Of a DNA stretch of 6,685 bases, positions 6,315 to 6,685 are shown piece by piece (position 1 is the first letter of the stretch; each line of letters begins with the position of its first letter). The stretch is from the NCBI GenBank assembly GCA_018623655.1, contig JAAZVG010000081.1:1-6685 (forward strand), written 5' to 3'. The stretch comes from Flavobacteriaceae bacterium. Its GTDB lineage: Bacteria; Bacteroidota; Bacteroidia; Flavobacteriales; Flavobacteriaceae. Under the pieces are notes generated by a model. The model did no database searches, was not told the DNA's origin, and was given only the letters and a program-made list of their open reading frames with translations. Position numbers and translations under genes: made by a program.

Positions 6315-6685
6315 CATACGGTTTGCAGTTCTTTCAGTTTTAGTGGCGGTAACTGATGGTGATATCACTTTGAGTAAGGCAAATTGCTTGTCTAATTGAA
6401 TCACTTCTTTATGAGGCGAAGTGGCATAGATCTTTTGGGCAATTGATTTAAATACAGGTCCTGCAACATCAGCACCATAAATTTTATCGTTCTTATCTGG
6501 GCGATGTACCACCACAATGCAAGAGTATTGGGGATTGTCTGCTGGAAAATACCCCGCAAAGGATGATATGTAGTCAACCTCGTCTTTACCTTTTTGATAG
6601 CCCACTTGGGAGGTACCAGTTTTACCGGCCATAGAGAAATAAGGATCATATAGCTTATGAGCAGTACCAAAAGGTTTTTCAACCA
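6312..6685 (-). CDS. ftsI: Septal peptidoglycan transpeptidase FtsI/PBP3, C-terminal fragment (5' end outside window)
   Basis: The frame is open from the window edge; 123 complete codons precede the TAA at 6314-6312. FtsI is the class B penicillin-binding protein that crosslinks septal peptidoglycan in the periplasm, paired with FtsW. The fragment has FSMAGKTGTSQ (fragment residues 16-26), whose KTGTS is the third active-site motif of the penicillin-binding transpeptidase fold. SSFAGYFPADNP and YGADVAGPVFKSIAQKI follow, matching the end of that domain. The SxxK and SxN motifs and the N-terminal membrane anchor lie beyond the edge. The Met at 6632-6630 is internal, not a start, because conserved sequence continues upstream (VEKPFGTAHKLYDPYFS). 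After the transpeptidase domain there are only about 35 residues, and no PASTA domain, which I would expect in flavobacterial FtsI. Position before murE favours FtsI over another class B PBP. Confidence 0.93.
   Translation of the reverse strand, partial: VEKPFGTAHKLYDPYFSMAGKTGTSQVGYQKGKDEVDYISSFAGYFPADNPQYSCIVVVHRPDKNDKIYGADVAGPVFKSIAQKIYATSPHKEVIQLDKQFALLKVISPSVTATKTERTANRM

Noticed and set aside
6312..6420. Frameshift or premature stop removing a PASTA domain from ftsI
   Set aside because: The stop codon overlaps the murE ATG, and murE is open and conserved from its first residues. No displaced PASTA coding sequence exists downstream, so a simple frameshift or nonsense mutation cannot explain the short end.
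6312..6632. A stand-alone 106-residue gene starting at the Met at 6632
   Set aside because: The frame stays open to the window edge and the upstream residues match the class B PBP sequence before KTG. It is the tail of a larger ftsI cut by the window.
6401..6682. Minus-strand open frame of 93 codons in a second frame over ftsI
   Set aside because: The overlapping frame encodes the KTGTS motif and conserved transpeptidase end. This one has no motif and is a shadow.
1..6685. Foreign island, mobile element, defence system or CRISPR
   Set aside because: All bases fall in conserved dcw genes of uniform appearance. There are no direct-repeat arrays, transposase motifs, tRNA or attachment-like sites, or composition breaks visible by eye.

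Overview
The window is a piece of the division and cell wall (dcw) cluster, read entirely on the minus strand. In transcription order (high to low coordinates) it holds the 3' end of ftsI, then complete murE, mraY, murD, ftsW and murG, then the first nine codons of murC. Every base belongs to a coding region. There are no intergenic gaps, RNA genes, mobile elements, CRISPR arrays or visible terminators.

The organism is most likely a Gram-negative Bacteroidota, probably of the class Flavobacteriia or a close relative. The gene order ftsI-murE-mraY-murD-ftsW-murG-murC, without murF between murE and mraY, is typical of that phylum. The DNA is AT-rich (roughly 40% G+C by eye). None of the six visible start sites has a convincing Shine-Dalgarno sequence, as expected for Bacteroidota. 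MraY has a longer periplasmic segment than the E. coli enzyme, and MurE carries the DNPR motif of meso-diaminopimelate-adding enzymes. I cannot place it to genus.

Layout: 6685-6312 ftsI 3' end (transpeptidase KTGTS motif to the C terminus); 6312-4855 murE; 4855-3656 mraY (GTG start); 3656-2298 murD; 2298-1102 ftsW; 1105-23 murG; 26-1 murC start. The first four junctions are 1-nt stop/start overlaps (TAATG three times, TAGTG once). The last two are 4-nt ATGA overlaps. The group is therefore almost certainly one transcript with translational coupling.

Together the genes build and polymerise lipid II for septation. MurC, MurD and MurE add L-Ala, D-Glu and meso-DAP to UDP-MurNAc in the cytoplasm. 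MraY moves the completed pentapeptide precursor onto undecaprenyl phosphate (lipid I), and MurG adds GlcNAc (lipid II). FtsW polymerises the glycan, and FtsI crosslinks it at the septum. MurF (D-Ala-D-Ala addition) must be encoded elsewhere.

I found no undescribed system; this is a conserved housekeeping region. The most notable points are an FtsI C terminus that stops before the PASTA domain I would expect in this lineage, the unbroken chain of overlapping genes without Shine-Dalgarno sites, and a QPST motif in FtsW where most families have QPSE/QPAE.
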